From JAJFUV01 sp964384215 (lineage in GTDB: Bacteria; Acidobacteriota; Terriglobia; Bryobacterales; Bryobacteraceae), in assembly GCA_964384215.1 (NCBI GenBank), contig CAYLLB010000022.1, positions 21,781 to 85,780 on the forward strand: 64,000 bases of DNA. The letters are read 5' to 3'. Positions within the stretch are counted from its first letter, which is position 1, and each line of letters starts with the position of its first letter. The notes beneath the pieces are model-generated. The model did not search any database. It was not told the origin of the DNA and saw only the letters and a list, made by a program, of their open reading frames with translations. Made by a program: the position numbers and the translations under genes. Positions 16,687 to 25,770 of this stretch are shown here, in pieces.

Positions 16687-17015
16687 TCGCCGCCTTCCAT
16701 TTTCAGTTTACGAACCGGGCCGGATGGGAGTGCGGGGAATGCAGGAAGCGGGGCCTGGAACAGGCGCGCCGCTGCGGTTGGATACAGGCGCAGCAAGACA
16801 GACCGCGAAAGCCGGTATGGGTGCGCGGCAACTGCGCCGTCGAGGAATGTCCACGGTCTTACATTACGCCGCAGAGCGTGGCGTGGCTGGAGGGATTTTA
16901 CGCATGGCGGCTGACTGGAAGGCAAGCATTGGACGAGTTGCCGGCGCGGTGGGCGGACGCGTTCCTGGTTCTGGAAGGTGAGCTGACGGAGGAGAACAGT
17001 GAAGGCCGGAGATGA
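16683..17015 (+). CDS. Tail assembly chaperone -1 frameshift extension (gpT-like)
   Basis: 110 codons read after a -1 shift at 16677-16683, giving a predicted fusion of about 231 aa with the 121-aa short form. An independent start (ATG 16653 in this frame) overlaps the short form and has no good ribosome-binding site, so fusion is favoured. The extension carries two cysteine pairs (CGEC; GNCAVEEC) that could bind zinc, then a helical end (VAWLEGFYAWRLTGRQALDEL). Its stop overlaps the GTG start of the tape-measure gene. In lambda-like phages the long form contacts the tape measure while the short part recruits tube subunits. Confidence 0.75.
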   Translation: MIAAFHFQFTNRAGWECGECRKRGLEQARRCGWIQAQQDRPRKPVWVRGNCAVEECPRSYITPQSVAWLEGFYAWRLTGRQALDELPARWADAFLVLEGELTEENSEGRR

Positions 17016-17733
17016 TCAGATGACGAGGCTGGCCGAGGCGCTGGCAGAGGCAGCCGGAAGAAGCCGGACGGCGGAGAGCGTCGCCGAAACGCTCGAAAAA
17101 TACTCGACGCGGAACCAGGCCGAGGCAACGGACCAGATGGACGGATTGGCGAGTCAAATCGAGCAACTTCGCCAAGCGAACGAGCAACAGGCCAGCGTGA
17201 TGGCCGCGAACACCTCGGCGATCGCGCGAAACACGAGCGCTCAAGGGAACCTGGCAGCAGCGGGGATGATAAAGCCCGCGTCGATTCTGTCAAGCATCTT
17301 CGGCGCCGGGTTCGGGATCTCACCACTGGTGTCGGGAATCGTGAAACTGTTCAGCGGGGGAGACGGAACAACGACGCCGACGGACGAATACGAGAAACCG
17401 CAGTCAGTGAGCTTCACCGGCGGGTATGCAGGGGCAAGCAGAGGCGGCATCTACGCGCTGGATTATGCGGCGGGCGATCGACTGCGTTTAATGAGAGAAG
17501 CTGCAACGGAAGGTGCAGGCGCACTGGACCAACCGCGGTCCCCGGCGACGAGCGGTTTGGAGGTGAGCGCACTGGCGGCACAGCCGGCGAGTGGCGCGGC
17601 GACTCACATCACAGTGCAGGTGCAGGCTATGGACAGCCGGTCGTTTCTCGATCACAGCGAGGACATTGCGCGGGCGGTTCGCCAGGCGATGCTCAATTCG
17701 AACGGGATCAACGACGTCATCACGGAGCTGTAA
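16999..17733 (+). CDS. Very short tape-measure-like tail protein
   Basis: 244 aa. GTG 16999 has GGAGGAG four bases upstream; ATG 17020 is an alternative. The N-terminal ~90 residues are a coiled coil (RLAEALAEAAGRSRTAESVAE, QIEQLRQANEQQASVMAAN). A glycine/hydrophobic segment follows (SILSSIFGAGFGISPLVSGIV). The C-terminus (SFLDHSEDIARAVRQAMLNS...NDVITEL) resembles tape-measure or tail-tip adaptor ends. It occupies the tape-measure slot right after the chaperones but is far shorter than the usual 600-2000 aa. If it is the ruler, the tail would be very short. Confidence 0.6.
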   Translation: MKAGDDQMTRLAEALAEAAGRSRTAESVAETLEKYSTRNQAEATDQMDGLASQIEQLRQANEQQASVMAANTSAIARNTSAQGNLAAAGMIKPASILSSIFGAGFGISPLVSGIVKLFSGGDGTTTPTDEYEKPQSVSFTGGYAGASRGGIYALDYAAGDRLRLMREAATEGAGALDQPRSPATSGLEVSALAAQPASGAATHITVQVQAMDSRSFLDHSEDIARAVRQAMLNSNGINDVITEL

Positions 17734-17739
17734 CGGATC

Positions 17740-18099
17740 ATGGCAGATTTTCCCATCTTAAAGACCGGGGCCGTGATGCAGTATCCGGCCGAGCGTTCGC
17801 TGAGCTTCTCGACCGAGGTTCTGCGGTTCGTCGACGGGAGCGAGCAACGGTTCCGAGGTTTTGGTGCTCCGCTTAAGCGTTGGATCGTGCGGCTGGACCT
17901 ACTCGAAGACGCGGAACTGAAGCGGCTGGAAGCGTTTTTCGAGGCCTCTCAGGGAGCGCTGGGCTCGTTTCAATTCAGGGATCCGCGGGATGGAACGGTG
18001 TACGCGAACTGCAGCCTGGAGGAGGACGCGATGACGATCGAGTTCAACGCGGAGCAGCAGGGCCGGACGGAACTCGTAATACGGGAGAACAGGACGTAA
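17740..18099 (+). CDS. Distal tail protein, lambda gpM/DUF2460-like
   Basis: 119 aa. The run LRFVDGSEQRFRGF...RWIVRLDLLEDAELKRLEAFFEA...GSFQFRDPRDGTVYANC matches the spacing of lambda minor tail protein M (FGDGYSQR, LESFLEEHGG, SFLW, VTCAKW) and the related GTA distal-tail family DUF2460. Such proteins form the ring at the tail end. The gene follows the tape-measure stop by six bases and precedes a longer paralogue at 18101. Confidence 0.75.
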   Translation: MADFPILKTGAVMQYPAERSLSFSTEVLRFVDGSEQRFRGFGAPLKRWIVRLDLLEDAELKRLEAFFEASQGALGSFQFRDPRDGTVYANCSLEEDAMTIEFNAEQQGRTELVIRENRT

Positions 18100-18100
18100 C

Positions 18101-18898
18101 ATGCTCTGCTACCCACAACTAGAGTCTGGCGCGATAGGGCAGTTCCCGGGCAGGAAGCGGCTGGTAAAGCGCACGGTGGCGAACTCGCTTTCGGACGGCA
18201 ACGCGGTGCGGTTCGGAGATCCAGCAGGATCGCGAATCGAGTGGACGCTCACTTATGAGGATCTGACCGACACGGAGATAGCGGCCATCACGACGCTGTT
18301 CCAGACGTGCGAGGGCAGGCTGCGGGCATTCACATTTCCGGATCCCACGGCGAACCTACTCGGCTGGAGCGAGAGTCTCAGCGCGGACGCCTGGCGTAAG
18401 GATCCGCTGCTTGAACTGACGAGCGGCATCGCCGATCCTTTGGGAACGAACCGGGCGACAAGAATCACCAATGCGGGTCAGGCCGCACAACGGTTGGATC
18501 AATCGCTGGCTGCACCGGAGAACCTGCAGTACTGCTTCAGCCTTTATGCGCGCAGCGATCATGCCGGAGACCTCATTACCTACCGGATGAGCGCGGGCAC
18601 CGGAGATCGCAGGACGTTCACAATCGGGCCAAGCTGGAAGCGACTGGTGATCTCATCCAAGCTGGACTCATCCAGCGAGACGGCGACGTTCGGACTGGAA
18701 CTGCCGAATGGGCGGACGGTGGATGTATTTGGATTCCAGGTAGAAGCGCAGCCCGGCGCTTCCCAATACAAGAGAAACGCAGGGCGGGGCGGCGTGTATA
18801 CGGAGGCGCGATTCATGGACGACAGCCTCACGGTGACGTCGCTAGGCGTGAACCGTCATTCGTGCCGGGTGCGCGTGACGGCCAGGGAGGGGTGCTGA
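18101..18898 (+). CDS. Distal tail protein with inserted lectin-like domain
   Basis: 265 aa, starting one base after the previous stop. The first ~85 residues (GNAVRFGDPAGSRIEWTLTYEDLTDTEIAAITTLFQ...RLRAFTFPDP) repeat the pattern of the preceding gene. The final ~35 residues (RFMDDSLTVTSLGVNRHSC) match that family's last strand. Between them sits a ~145-residue beta-rich insert (LQYCFSLYARSDHAGDLITYRM, GPSWKRLVIS, VDVFGFQVEAQPGAS) resembling jelly-roll carbohydrate-binding modules of phage tail tips. It may add host-surface binding. The stop region overlaps alternative upstream starts of the next gene. Confidence 0.68.
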   Translation: MLCYPQLESGAIGQFPGRKRLVKRTVANSLSDGNAVRFGDPAGSRIEWTLTYEDLTDTEIAAITTLFQTCEGRLRAFTFPDPTANLLGWSESLSADAWRKDPLLELTSGIADPLGTNRATRITNAGQAAQRLDQSLAAPENLQYCFSLYARSDHAGDLITYRMSAGTGDRRTFTIGPSWKRLVISSKLDSSSETATFGLELPNGRTVDVFGFQVEAQPGASQYKRNAGRGGVYTEARFMDDSLTVTSLGVNRHSCRVRVTAREGC

Positions 18899-18903
18899 GC
18901 CGT

Positions 18904-21900
18904 ATGCCGACTATTTACGAACTGAAAGGAATGGAAGTAACCGAAACGCCACTGTTGTTGTTTGAATGCCAGTTGAGTTCGGGCAGCATCGAACGGTGGA
19001 GCACGCACAGGGTGGAATACGGCGGCCAAGTTTACGATGCACGCGTTCTCCGGCACAATTTGTTCGAGATTAAGGCCGGGAGCGAGGATGGCGTCGACCT
19101 GGTGTCCAGATTATCAGTGACGCTGGCGAACGCGGACTCGCGGTTTTCGGAGATTGGGCGCAACACGGGCTGGAAGGGCGCACGGCTGACGGTGCGGTTT
19201 GCGTTCTTCGATTTGAAATCCGGCAGCGCGGCAACGACGGACCGCGTCATGTTCCGCGGCACGGGCAACGCGCCGGACGAGATCACGGAGTCGACGGTGC
19301 GGTTGAGTTTCTCAAGCCGGAACGCTCTCCAAAGGGTGTTGCTGCCGACGGTGCGCGTCCAGCGGCGTTGTCCCTGGATCTTCCCGTCGAGCCAGGCGCA
19401 GCGCGCGGAGGCGTCGCAAGGCGGGGAGCAGGGCAAGTACTCCGTTTTTTATGGCTGCGGGTACTCGCCGGACGTCGAAGGCGGATGCGGGAACACGAAC
19501 GGCACGGAGCCGTTTATCACCTGCGATTACACAAAGAAGAGTTGCGAACAACGAGGGATGTTTCGCACTGACGGCGCAGGGCACACGACATGCCGGTTCG
19601 GTGGAGTAGAGTTCGTGCCGCCGACGATCAGTGTCAGGAGCTACGGTGAAAAGGGCTGGCATACGTCAGAAGCGGTGGAGAACGAAGGACGGTACAACGA
19701 CTTCGTGCCGCTCGTTTATGGCACGGCGTGGTACGCGCCGCCGATTGTCTTCGCGCACAACGACGGCAACCTCACGCACTTGGAGATCCTGCTCAGCATG
19801 GGGGAAATCCAGGGCGTCCTGAAAGTCCTGGTGAACGATATCGAGATCCCGGCGAGTCAGACGGGGGCCGATATGACGGCGACGGGATGGTTCAAGGTCG
19901 TGGGAACCGGCAGCCGGAACGGGACCTTCAACGAGGACTTCGTCGATCCTCAGGGCAATCCGGCCGGCGATCCGTACGGGAGTATGGCCGTATTGTCCGT
20001 GGTTGTGCCAAACCGGATTGAGGACGGCAAAACGCTGCCGCGAATCGAAGTTCTGCTGGAAGGTCTGAAGCTGGCACGCTACGCCGAAGACGGGACAGCG
20101 CTGGGCGAGGCATTCACGAACAACCCGGCGTGGGTGATCCTGGACATCCTACGCCGTTCGGGGTGGAAGATCGAGGAACTCAACCTAGCGAGCTTCGCAC
20201 GGACGGCGGCTCACTGCGAGGAGCCCATCCAAGCACTGGATTTGAACGGCAATCAGACGCTGATCCCACGTTATCAATGCAACCTGGTGGTGCGAAAACG
20301 ACGGAGCGCGGCGGACGTGCTCCGGGGTGTTCGAAATGCGTCGTCGTTGTATCTAACCTATGGAGACGACGGCAAGCTGGAACTGCTTCCAGAGAGCACA
20401 CTGGCGATCCAACAGGCAACGAAGCCGGCGGGAAGCAACGCGCAGTCAGCGCTCAATGGAGGGTGGCCAGCGTACGAATTCGGAGATGGAACGTATGGCA
20501 CTTCAGGCATCCTGAGAACCGACAATGGAGAACCGAGCATACGGATCTGGTCGCGCAGCACGGCGGACACGCCAAACCGGGCGAGCGTCGAGTTCCAGGA
20601 CGCATTCAACGAGTACCAGCAGGACAGCATATCGCTAGCCGACGTAGACGATGTCGTGTCAGCGGGACAGGAAGTGACTGCCACGCTGGCGGCGCTAGGA
20701 ATCCCCAACATGGACCAGGCCGCTCGCGCGGTACGCCGGTTTCTGGACAAATCTGTCCGCGGGAACACGTACGTGGAGTTCAGCACAAGCGTCCGGGCGC
20801 TGGGGTTGCGGCCGGGGGACATCATCGCGCTGACGTATCTGAAGGAAGGGTTCGAACGCCAGCCGTTCCGCGTCACGAGAATCGCTCCCGGCACCAACTA
20901 TCGCACCGCGACCATCACCGCACAAATTCACGACGACGCGTGGTACGAGGACGCGAATGGGATTATCGGCAGGGATTTCCGGACGCGGCGGCGGTCGCCC
21001 TATGGTGTGGGTGTGCCGCGTCCTCTGGCGGGCACGGTCGTCGATGAATACGGCGAGACGCAGTTCGAGATTCACGAGAAGTCGACGGAGAATACCGACG
21101 GCGGGATGGCGGTAACCCTTCAGGTGGGATTCTCGGCGCCATCCAAGGCCATTCGCGCCGATCTGGCGATTCCGACACTGAGCCTGTCGCCGACGGTGGA
21201 TACGAGAGGCGGAAAGTTACCGGGAGGCCAGACGCTGTATTACGCGGTAAGCGCGTCGGACGGAGCAGGCAACGAAAGCAGTCTGTCGTTTGTGGTACGC
21301 GCGACAATCCCATCGTCCGGCGAGACGAACAAGGTGACGTTGAAGGGGATCAGCGTGGGCAGCGGATCGACAGGTTTCCATGTTTACCGCGGCAAGAGCC
21401 CCATGCAGTTGACCCGTATCGCCTCCGATTGTCCCCTTGCGACGGAGTTTACGGACGGCGGCCTGGCAAGCGGTACAAACGCGCCGCCGGACGAACACTA
21501 CGATCACGCGAATTTCTACTGGCGCCTGGAATTGCAGACGGAGAACGCGGCGACGATTCGCGGCGCGAACACGATCGGCAATGAAAACCTGGGGATGCTG
21601 GAAAACGAACTTCGTGGAGCGGTTGTCCGCATCACGAGGGGCAAGGGCGCGGGTCAGGAGCGTGTGGTGTCGTCAAACACCGCGACGACGCTAACGCTCA
21701 CAGCGCCATGGGCGGTCGAGTTGGACGCCACCAGCTACTTTGTGGTGGCCGAGTCGAACTGGCACTTCGGGGTCGTGGGGAAAACGAGCCCGGCGGAGTT
21801 CGAAGCACCGAATCGCGATTCGGCGACGGTTCACATCTCTGGGCGGTCGGCGAACACCCACGATGTCGAATGTCCGCACGAGCTTTCGCCACTTACACGG

Positions 21901-22839
21901 TGGCGTATAGGCGGGGCGGCGGGCGGGCAGTTGGACACAGACCGGCCGGGAATGCCAACCTTCGGGCTGATTCCGTCAGGCAAAGGGATGGTGGAACTGG
22001 CGGGCGTGGCATTCGAAGACATGTCCAATACGCGCACGATCAGTTCCGGCACGCTGAGCCTCAACTACTGGGACGAACTGGCGAGCCCGACGACCAAGAA
22101 ACTGGCTACCGCAGTTCGAGAGACGGACCTCTACGTGGACCTCAGCCCGGATGGTGAGGGTCAGGCGGGAGATCGCATCCAGATCGGTTCGGAAATCATG
22201 GAGATCGAGGAGAGTCAGCCGGGCGGCGCAAGGTACAAGGTAAAACGGGCTGTGCATGGCAGTCCGGCCGAGAGTCACGCGGCGGATGCTCCGGTGTACC
22301 ACTTAGCGCGGAAGATCTTCATAGTTCCCTTCCCCAGAGACTTCTTCGGCAGCCCGGCGAGCGGCAACTACAGCTGTCCGCTCTATCTCCCAGACGCGAG
22401 AATCGCGTCGGCGGAACTGTACGTTACCAACAGCAAGGGGAACAGCCCGACAGTCGCCGGTTGTTTTACGGGAACCACCAGCGAAGGGTTGCGAACGCTT
22501 TCCGGCGGGCAGATTACCATTCAGGTGGAAGGATTCCTGGCGATCCAATCCGACGCGGCGCCACCCCTGGTGGTGGACGCCGCTCACTCGATGCGGGACG
22601 TGTTCGCTGTGATCGGAGAGGCTCCGACGGGTGCTCCCGTAGAATTGCGGTTGAGACAGGACACGGAAGAGATTTGCCGGCTGACGATTGCCACAGGCGC
22701 GACGCAGTCGAATGTCGTGAAGGGATTCGGGCTGCGGGCGCTACAGGCGCAGTCACTGATACACCTGGATATTCTCTCAGCGGGGCAGACGAGCGACACT
22801 ACGCCGGGGCGCGACCTCACGGTGATCGTGAGACTGTAA
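18904..22839 (+). CDS. Tail-hub fusion protein (gpL-like Cys domain + gpJ-like body)
   Basis: About 1311 aa from ATG 18904. Residues ~1-145 look like the N-terminal domain of lambda gpL/DUF2163 hub proteins. Cysteines at about 156, 185, 195, 207, 214 and 230 (RRCPWIF, YGCGYS, ITCDYTKKSCEQRG) match the gpL region that coordinates an iron-sulfur cluster. From ~240 a gpJ-like hub body follows (NPAWVILDILRRSGW, YQCNLVVRKRRSAADVLRG, YGDDGKLELLPES). After ~720 come beta-sandwich modules. In lambda, L and J are separate genes. A GTA-like or siphophage tail tip is implied. ATG 18862 is an upstream alternative start. Confidence 0.75.
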   Translation: MPTIYELKGMEVTETPLLLFECQLSSGSIERWSTHRVEYGGQVYDARVLRHNLFEIKAGSEDGVDLVSRLSVTLANADSRFSEIGRNTGWKGARLTVRFAFFDLKSGSAATTDRVMFRGTGNAPDEITESTVRLSFSSRNALQRVLLPTVRVQRRCPWIFPSSQAQRAEASQGGEQGKYSVFYGCGYSPDVEGGCGNTNGTEPFITCDYTKKSCEQRGMFRTDGAGHTTCRFGGVEFVPPTISVRSYGEKGWHTSEAVENEGRYNDFVPLVYGTAWYAPPIVFAHNDGNLTHLEILLSMGEIQGVLKVLVNDIEIPASQTGADMTATGWFKVVGTGSRNGTFNEDFVDPQGNPAGDPYGSMAVLSVVVPNRIEDGKTLPRIEVLLEGLKLARYAEDGTALGEAFTNNPAWVILDILRRSGWKIEELNLASFARTAAHCEEPIQALDLNGNQTLIPRYQCNLVVRKRRSAADVLRGVRNASSLYLTYGDDGKLELLPESTLAIQQATKPAGSNAQSALNGGWPAYEFGDGTYGTSGILRTDNGEPSIRIWSRSTADTPNRASVEFQDAFNEYQQDSISLADVDDVVSAGQEVTATLAALGIPNMDQAARAVRRFLDKSVRGNTYVEFSTSVRALGLRPGDIIALTYLKEGFERQPFRVTRIAPGTNYRTATITAQIHDDAWYEDANGIIGRDFRTRRRSPYGVGVPRPLAGTVVDEYGETQFEIHEKSTENTDGGMAVTLQVGFSAPSKAIRADLAIPTLSLSPTVDTRGGKLPGGQTLYYAVSASDGAGNESSLSFVVRATIPSSGETNKVTLKGISVGSGSTGFHVYRGKSPMQLTRIASDCPLATEFTDGGLASGTNAPPDEHYDHANFYWRLELQTENAATIRGANTIGNENLGMLENELRGAVVRITRGKGAGQERVVSSNTATTLTLTAPWAVELDATSYFVVAESNWHFGVVGKTSPAEFEAPNRDSATVHISGRSANTHDVECPHELSPLTRWRIGGAAGGQLDTDRPGMPTFGLIPSGKGMVELAGVAFEDMSNTRTISSGTLSLNYWDELASPTTKKLATAVRETDLYVDLSPDGEGQAGDRIQIGSEIMEIEESQPGGARYKVKRAVHGSPAESHAADAPVYHLARKIFIVPFPRDFFGSPASGNYSCPLYLPDARIASAELYVTNSKGNSPTVAGCFTGTTSEGLRTLSGGQITIQVEGFLAIQSDAAPPLVVDAAHSMRDVFAVIGEAPTGAPVELRLRQDTEEICRLTIATGATQSNVVKGFGLRALQAQSLIHLDILSAGQTSDTTPGRDLTVIVRL

Positions 22840-22848
22840 GGGGCGGAC

Positions 22849-25620
22849 ATGATAGAGACGTTGGACAAACTGCGGCCGGACCGCGATCTGCAATGCTACT
22901 TCGAACGGCCATCGGCGGTCGCCGCTCTGAGCCAGGCAAGTGCAACGGGCTTCCGCGTCAGCGGCACGTGGAGGCAGCAATTCGACTGGGCGGTGGTTGA
23001 ATGGAACCGCGACAACGTGTTCGAACACCCCGTCTTGCGCAACCTTCCCGACGGCGACCTCAGTGGACTCACGCTCTCGTATGAAGAGACGCGCAACAAC
23101 TGTATGGCGATGGATTGCGATCTCTATCCAACCGTGGAATGGCCTTACCTGAGGATATGGGCATCGTCAAACGGTGTGGAGGATCTCTACAAGATCAAAC
23201 TGCTTGACTACGCCACACCGGTACAAGGCTCCTACATCTGCGCGTCAACGGAATTCGAACTGCAGGGCACGGCGACCACGGGCGATTCTGTTGGACTAGC
23301 GTGGCTTGACGAACATCACACCTATCAGTTGTATGCCTCGGACACGTTGGAAACGGCGGCACAAGCGATCGTCGATAGCGTGAACTCGTTCTCGCAGACG
23401 ATGCGGGCCACGAGAACGGGGGCGAAGATCCGGCTCACGTACATCGGAGCGGGACAAACACCGGAAAACAGCACCACCGGGGCCAACGGCAACCGCATCG
23501 GGGTGTATGGATTCGTGGCGGGAGCGAAAACGGAAGTCTGGGCACCGGAGTGGGCAAGGCTGAGCGGCGGAACGTCACCCACCAAGTGGCGAGTGGATCT
23601 GGATTTCGGGAACCTCACGGACGTTGACGCCAGGACGGTCCCGACGCAATCTGTCCGCAAGATGCGCTGGACGTACGCCGCCGATTTCCAGCGCGGCGAA
23701 TTCGCCCGCGGCGAGTTTGAGGTGCAGGTATCGAGCTGGACCGTAGGCGGCGAGCGCAAGGCGTACAGAGTGGCAGGGGCGGGGAGCCGGAGGATCGAGG
23801 ACGACTCGCACGAGCTGATCTATTCGGGCACGTGGCAGAGCGCACGCGGTAACTTTTCGGGCGGTTCGATCCATAGCACGACGACGCCCACCAGCGCGGT
23901 GCAGTGCCGTTACCGGTGCCCGCAGGCACACGAACTATACCTGGGAACGCGCGCGTGCTACAACGGCACGCAGATCTCAATCAGCATCGATGGCGCGGCC
24001 GCATCGACCAGGAACCTGAAGGTCACAGGAGAAGACACGCTGGTGCGGGTCCCTCTGGGACAATTCACGGCGGGAGAACACACAATAACAGTTGCGCACG
24101 ACGGCGTTTCGGGAGAGTACCTCTACTTCGACTTCTTCGAGATTGCGATACCGTCGTCAACCTTGCCGGAGTTCGACGGGACGCCCGCCATCACGCTCGC
24201 CACCGACTGGGACACGGATCATTCGATCGCCCTGGCGGCCGAGCGCACGGCATGGCTTCTGCACAAGCTGGGATTTCACGGTCGCGCCAATCACTACGTT
24301 GGAGCGATGTGGTTCTATGAACTATGCCGGAAGAATCACCGCTACGCTTCGGTGACGGTTGACTTCTCCGGCACGCCAGAATTCAGCGCGACCACGACGC
24401 TGTATATCGGCAGGACGGATGAGCCGCCGGAGAAACGGCTCGTGCTGGCGCATGTAAACAAGATCGGTGACACGGCCCAAAGCATCGCACGCGCATTCGA
24501 GTTGGAGATCAACCGGGGATACATGGCCGTTCGCGCGGAGGTGGAAGGAGCGCGGCTGACGATTTACGCGCGCGCCATGGGCGTCAAAGGCAACATGCTC
24601 AGGGTGGAGGGCGATCCCATCTCCGGACAATTCCAAGTCCTGGTGAGCTCCGAAACGTTGACCGGCGGGGTGGACGGCGAGTGGCGTACCGACATCGAGT
24701 CCGAGAAGAAGTTGAATCGCGCCGTGCGAGACTGGAGCCGCTGTTACTTTGAGGCGCTTCATGGTTACGGGATTGACGTCGCATCCGCATTCAGTCTCGA
24801 GCTGCAGCATGGAGACGACTCGGTGGAAGCGGGCATCGCCCAGCGCCATGCCGATGGGAGCGCTTGTTGGCTGAACACGCCTGCTCTGCAGACCAACTTC
24901 AGTCCAGCGAGCGTGGAGTATTGGAAGCAGGTCCACCTCGAAATGGCCTCGGTGATGAACGAGGCGGGGGTGGCGCCGTTCCTTCAACTGGGCGAGGTTC
25001 AGTGGTGGTATTTTCCGACACGCTGGGACGATGTGACAGGCCAGTGGGCGAACGCCGGTAGTATGCCGTTCTATGACGCCTATGCCGCCACGACCTTCCA
25101 GAACACGTATAGCCGTCCCATGCATGTGTTCACTTCCAACGAAGAGGATCCGTCACTCTATCCAGAAGAAACTGCTTTCCTGTCCTCGCTGATCGGGAAC
25201 TTCACCGCCACGGTGATCAACCATGTGCGCGAGGTGCATCCGAACTGCCGTTTCGAAGTTCTCTATCCCACAGACGTCAACCAGGCGGCTCTGAACCGGT
25301 TGGTCAATTATCCGGATATTGAGTGGACACCGGCGAAGCTGGATTGCCTGAAGACTGAGAGCTTCTCATACACTTACGGCCGAAACCTCAATCTAAGCCG
25401 CAGTTCGATGGCCTTCGGGACAATGAAGGGCTTCCCCCACACCAAACGGAGCCATCTCGTTGGTATTGGGGACTATACGACGGCATGGCTCAAAGAGGCG
25501 CGCCTTGCCCAGTCGGAGAACCTAGAAAGTGTAGTGCTGTTCGCATTGGACCAATACTGCCTGATCGGCTATGCGACACCGCTTCCGACGAGCATGCGCC
25601 GCAGCGTGAGGCTGGGCTGA
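22849..25620 (+). CDS. Large tail protein with C-terminal TIM-barrel (glycosidase-like) region
   Basis: 923 aa, ten bases after the hub gene. The N-terminal ~450 residues are beta-rich, including a lectin-like jelly roll around YFDFFEIAIP. The C-terminal ~300 residues resemble a glycoside-hydrolase barrel: YFEALHGYGIDVASAFSLEL, VAPFLQLGEVQWWYFP with a candidate catalytic Glu716, then a late HLVGIGDYTTAWLKEARLAQ. GTA megatron proteins also carry a TIM-barrel region, and this gene ends the cluster at the equivalent position. It may cut surface glycan or peptidoglycan. No second catalytic residue is proven and substrate is unknown. Confidence 0.62.
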   Translation: MIETLDKLRPDRDLQCYFERPSAVAALSQASATGFRVSGTWRQQFDWAVVEWNRDNVFEHPVLRNLPDGDLSGLTLSYEETRNNCMAMDCDLYPTVEWPYLRIWASSNGVEDLYKIKLLDYATPVQGSYICASTEFELQGTATTGDSVGLAWLDEHHTYQLYASDTLETAAQAIVDSVNSFSQTMRATRTGAKIRLTYIGAGQTPENSTTGANGNRIGVYGFVAGAKTEVWAPEWARLSGGTSPTKWRVDLDFGNLTDVDARTVPTQSVRKMRWTYAADFQRGEFARGEFEVQVSSWTVGGERKAYRVAGAGSRRIEDDSHELIYSGTWQSARGNFSGGSIHSTTTPTSAVQCRYRCPQAHELYLGTRACYNGTQISISIDGAAASTRNLKVTGEDTLVRVPLGQFTAGEHTITVAHDGVSGEYLYFDFFEIAIPSSTLPEFDGTPAITLATDWDTDHSIALAAERTAWLLHKLGFHGRANHYVGAMWFYELCRKNHRYASVTVDFSGTPEFSATTTLYIGRTDEPPEKRLVLAHVNKIGDTAQSIARAFELEINRGYMAVRAEVEGARLTIYARAMGVKGNMLRVEGDPISGQFQVLVSSETLTGGVDGEWRTDIESEKKLNRAVRDWSRCYFEALHGYGIDVASAFSLELQHGDDSVEAGIAQRHADGSACWLNTPALQTNFSPASVEYWKQVHLEMASVMNEAGVAPFLQLGEVQWWYFPTRWDDVTGQWANAGSMPFYDAYAATTFQNTYSRPMHVFTSNEEDPSLYPEETAFLSSLIGNFTATVINHVREVHPNCRFEVLYPTDVNQAALNRLVNYPDIEWTPAKLDCLKTESFSYTYGRNLNLSRSSMAFGTMKGFPHTKRSHLVGIGDYTTAWLKEARLAQSENLESVVLFALDQYCLIGYATPLPTSMRRSVRLG

Positions 25621-25770
25621 CCTTCTTGCCTGGTCAATTTCCGGTATCCAAACCTTCCCTCGAAACCTGGGATACAAAGTGCATTCGACGTCTGCCAGCG
25701 GCTACGCATAGTGAAGTGTGCACTCTCTAGCCCCTCAACTGCTGTCATTTCGTGTCACGATAGGAATTTC

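Larger units (their letters stand above)
8681..25620 (+). mobile_element. Tailed-phage structural gene cluster (domesticated prophage or GTA-like)
   Basis: About 17 kb of tightly packed same-strand genes: small protein, large terminase, portal, scaffold, coat, two to three connector proteins, tail tube, frameshifted tail chaperone, short tape measure, two distal-tail proteins, a tail-hub fusion and a TIM-barrel tail protein. Ordinary bacterial genes (sulfatase, phosphodiesterase) lie within about 180 bp on each side. No integrase, repressor, replication, holin or endolysin gene is recognisable and no flanking direct repeat was found by eye. The set is what is needed to build and fill a particle. 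GTA versus decayed prophage cannot be decided from this window. Confidence 0.8.
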
